Source: Sulfurovum sp.
GTDB lineage: Bacteria > Campylobacterota > Campylobacteria > Campylobacterales > Sulfurovaceae
Assembly: GCA_026985755.1 (NCBI GenBank)
Contig: JALSPX010000271.1
Location: 1 to 6,702 of the forward strand
Length of the DNA: 6,702 bases
Reading direction: 5' to 3'
The position numbers and the translations under genes are program-made. The notes beneath the pieces are model-generated. The model saw only the letters and a program-made list of their open reading frames with translations, had not been told where the DNA came from and ran no database searches. How positions within the stretch are numbered: the first letter of the stretch is position 1; each line of letters begins with the position of its first letter. Below, in pieces: positions 5,870 to 6,702 of this stretch.

Positions 5870-6657
5870 TTTTCTTCTTTTTTAATCCGACGCTCTTTTT
5901 TTGAAGAGGTTGAAAACTGTAGCAACTGATCACTTGTACGCACATATGCAGGTATCGTCTCTAATGATTTTTGCATCACATGATAGGCACACAGCGCATC
6001 ACTATAGGCACGATGGTGGGTAGCAGTCTTTATCTCTAGTGCATCAATCAGATATGCCAATCCATAACGCTCACTCTCAAACGTACGTCTGGCTAGTTCT
6101 ATTGTACAGAGCTTTGGGTTACCAATATTACCTAAACCAAAACGCTCAAAAGAGGCATTGAGAAAACCATAATCAAAATCTGCATTGTGTGCCACAAAAA
6201 TAGCGTCCTGCATAAAATGTCTGAGCTGTGTGAGTGCCTCTTTTCTGCTTGGGGCACCTATGAGGTCTTCTGGCTCTATGCCTGTGATTTTACTAATATA
6301 TTCGGGTAAAAACGCACACTCTACAAAGGTTTCAAGACGGTCAACGATCTCGCCACCTTGTATCATGACAGCACCTATCTCTATGACCTGTGATGTTCCT
6401 GGTTTACTGCCATTGGTTTCAATATCTATCACACAATACTTCTGAACTTCATGAGGCGTAAAACAGGTCTTTAGTGCATATGTATCATCATTTATTTGAG
6501 AGATAGGATATCCAGATGCTTGCAGTAAGATAAAGATAGTATCACTCTCTTCAAGCAAGGTGGTATACTGAGTAACAATATCTTTATACTGCTTCTCGCT
6601 TAGTACACCGTCGTGTTTACGAAATGCTTGAGTGAGTTCGTTAAAGACTTTTTGCAT
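5866..6657 (-). CDS. dnaQ: DEDDh 3'-5' exonuclease, DnaQ (Pol III epsilon)-like
   Basis: The 263-aa protein carries a full DEDDh exonuclease domain. Exo I is VIDIETNG (D78, E80), Exo II is VAHNADFDYGFL (D162) and Exo III-epsilon is HHRAYSDA (H215, D220), with the same His-to-Asp spacing of five as E. coli epsilon. All catalytic residues are present, so it should remove 3' nucleotides in a two-metal reaction. Residues 1-70 form an extra N-terminal segment (predicted helical, ending KTCFTPHEV) that resembles the arrangement in Campylobacter DnaQ-annotated proteins. The C-terminal tail (250-263) is strongly charged. I see no clear QLSLPL-type clamp-binding motif, so a role as replicative proofreader rather than a stand-alone exonuclease is inferred. 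The ATG at 6657 has no strong Shine-Dalgarno and lies inside the upstream gene, which suggests translational coupling. Confidence 0.88.
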   Translation of the reverse strand: MQKVFNELTQAFRKHDGVLSEKQYKDIVTQYTTLLEESDTIFILLQASGYPISQINDDTYALKTCFTPHEVQKYCVIDIETNGSKPGTSQVIEIGAVMIQGGEIVDRLETFVECAFLPEYISKITGIEPEDLIGAPSRKEALTQLRHFMQDAIFVAHNADFDYGFLNASFERFGLGNIGNPKLCTIELARRTFESERYGLAYLIDALEIKTATHHRAYSDALCAYHVMQKSLETIPAYVRTSDQLLQFSTSSKKERRIKKEEN

Positions 6658-6702
6658 TGGCTATAAATTGCTTCACTTTCACAGGATCTTTCTTGCCTTT
6701 AC
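6641..6702 (-). CDS. C-terminal end of a minus-strand gene, probably phosphoribosylanthranilate isomerase
   Basis: On the minus strand a frame is open from the right window edge to the TAA at 6643-6641 and encodes KGKKDPVKVKQFIANAKSL. This resembles the usual TrpF ending (SSGVE-S-x-GxKDPxKIxxFIxxxR), in which GxKD follows the phosphate-binding SSGVE that would lie just off the window. If so, it catalyses the isomerisation of phosphoribosylanthranilate in tryptophan synthesis. Only 19 residues are visible, so the identity is tentative. The gene overlaps the exonuclease start by 17 bp in another frame, which indicates a shared transcript. Confidence 0.5.
   Translation of the reverse strand, partial: KGKKDPVKVKQFIANAKSL

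Overview
The window is chromosomal sequence of moderate-to-low GC. Protein sequences and style suggest a Campylobacterota bacterium (Sulfurovum/Sulfurimonas-like). The evidence for this is compact tandem genes with 1-17 nt overlaps, AAGGAG-type ribosome binding sites, a TATAAT -10 box with no visible -35, and a DnaQ-type exonuclease with a 70-residue N-terminal extension. The taxonomic call is inference from general familiarity, not from a search.

Layout, left to right. Positions 1-260 (+) hold the C-terminal 85 codons of a four-helix-bundle (S23/IVS-protein-like) gene cut by the window edge. Next comes a heptameric AATTTCT repeat (R1), then uvrB (316-2289, +, GTG start), whose stop codon sits inside a perfect 14-bp inverted repeat. 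The 143-bp gap to ppk1 holds an inverted copy of the repeat (R2), a likely -10 box, a small GC-rich hairpin and a third repeat copy (R3). ppk1 (2433-4520, +) overlaps by one base with a gamma-class carbonic anhydrase-like gene (4520-5044, +). A 168-bp spacer containing a 45-bp palindrome precedes an EI24/CysZ-like membrane protein (5213-5869, +). On the minus strand, a DEDDh exonuclease (5866-6657) converges on it with a 4-bp overlap. The exonuclease start lies inside the 3' end of a further minus-strand gene (6641-6702, probably trpF) that runs off the right edge.

Functionally this is mostly housekeeping: nucleotide-excision repair, polyphosphate synthesis, a hexapeptide-repeat metalloenzyme, a membrane protein and a proofreading-type nuclease. 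ppk1 and the carbonic anhydrase-like gene almost certainly form one transcription unit, and trpF and the exonuclease another. I see no defence system, CRISPR array, transposase, tRNA or rRNA, and no clear new multi-gene system. The least explained part is the non-coding layer: a 32-bp perfect inverted repeat pair bracketing uvrB exactly, the nested inverted-repeat structure in front of ppk1, and the palindrome in front of the EI24 gene.
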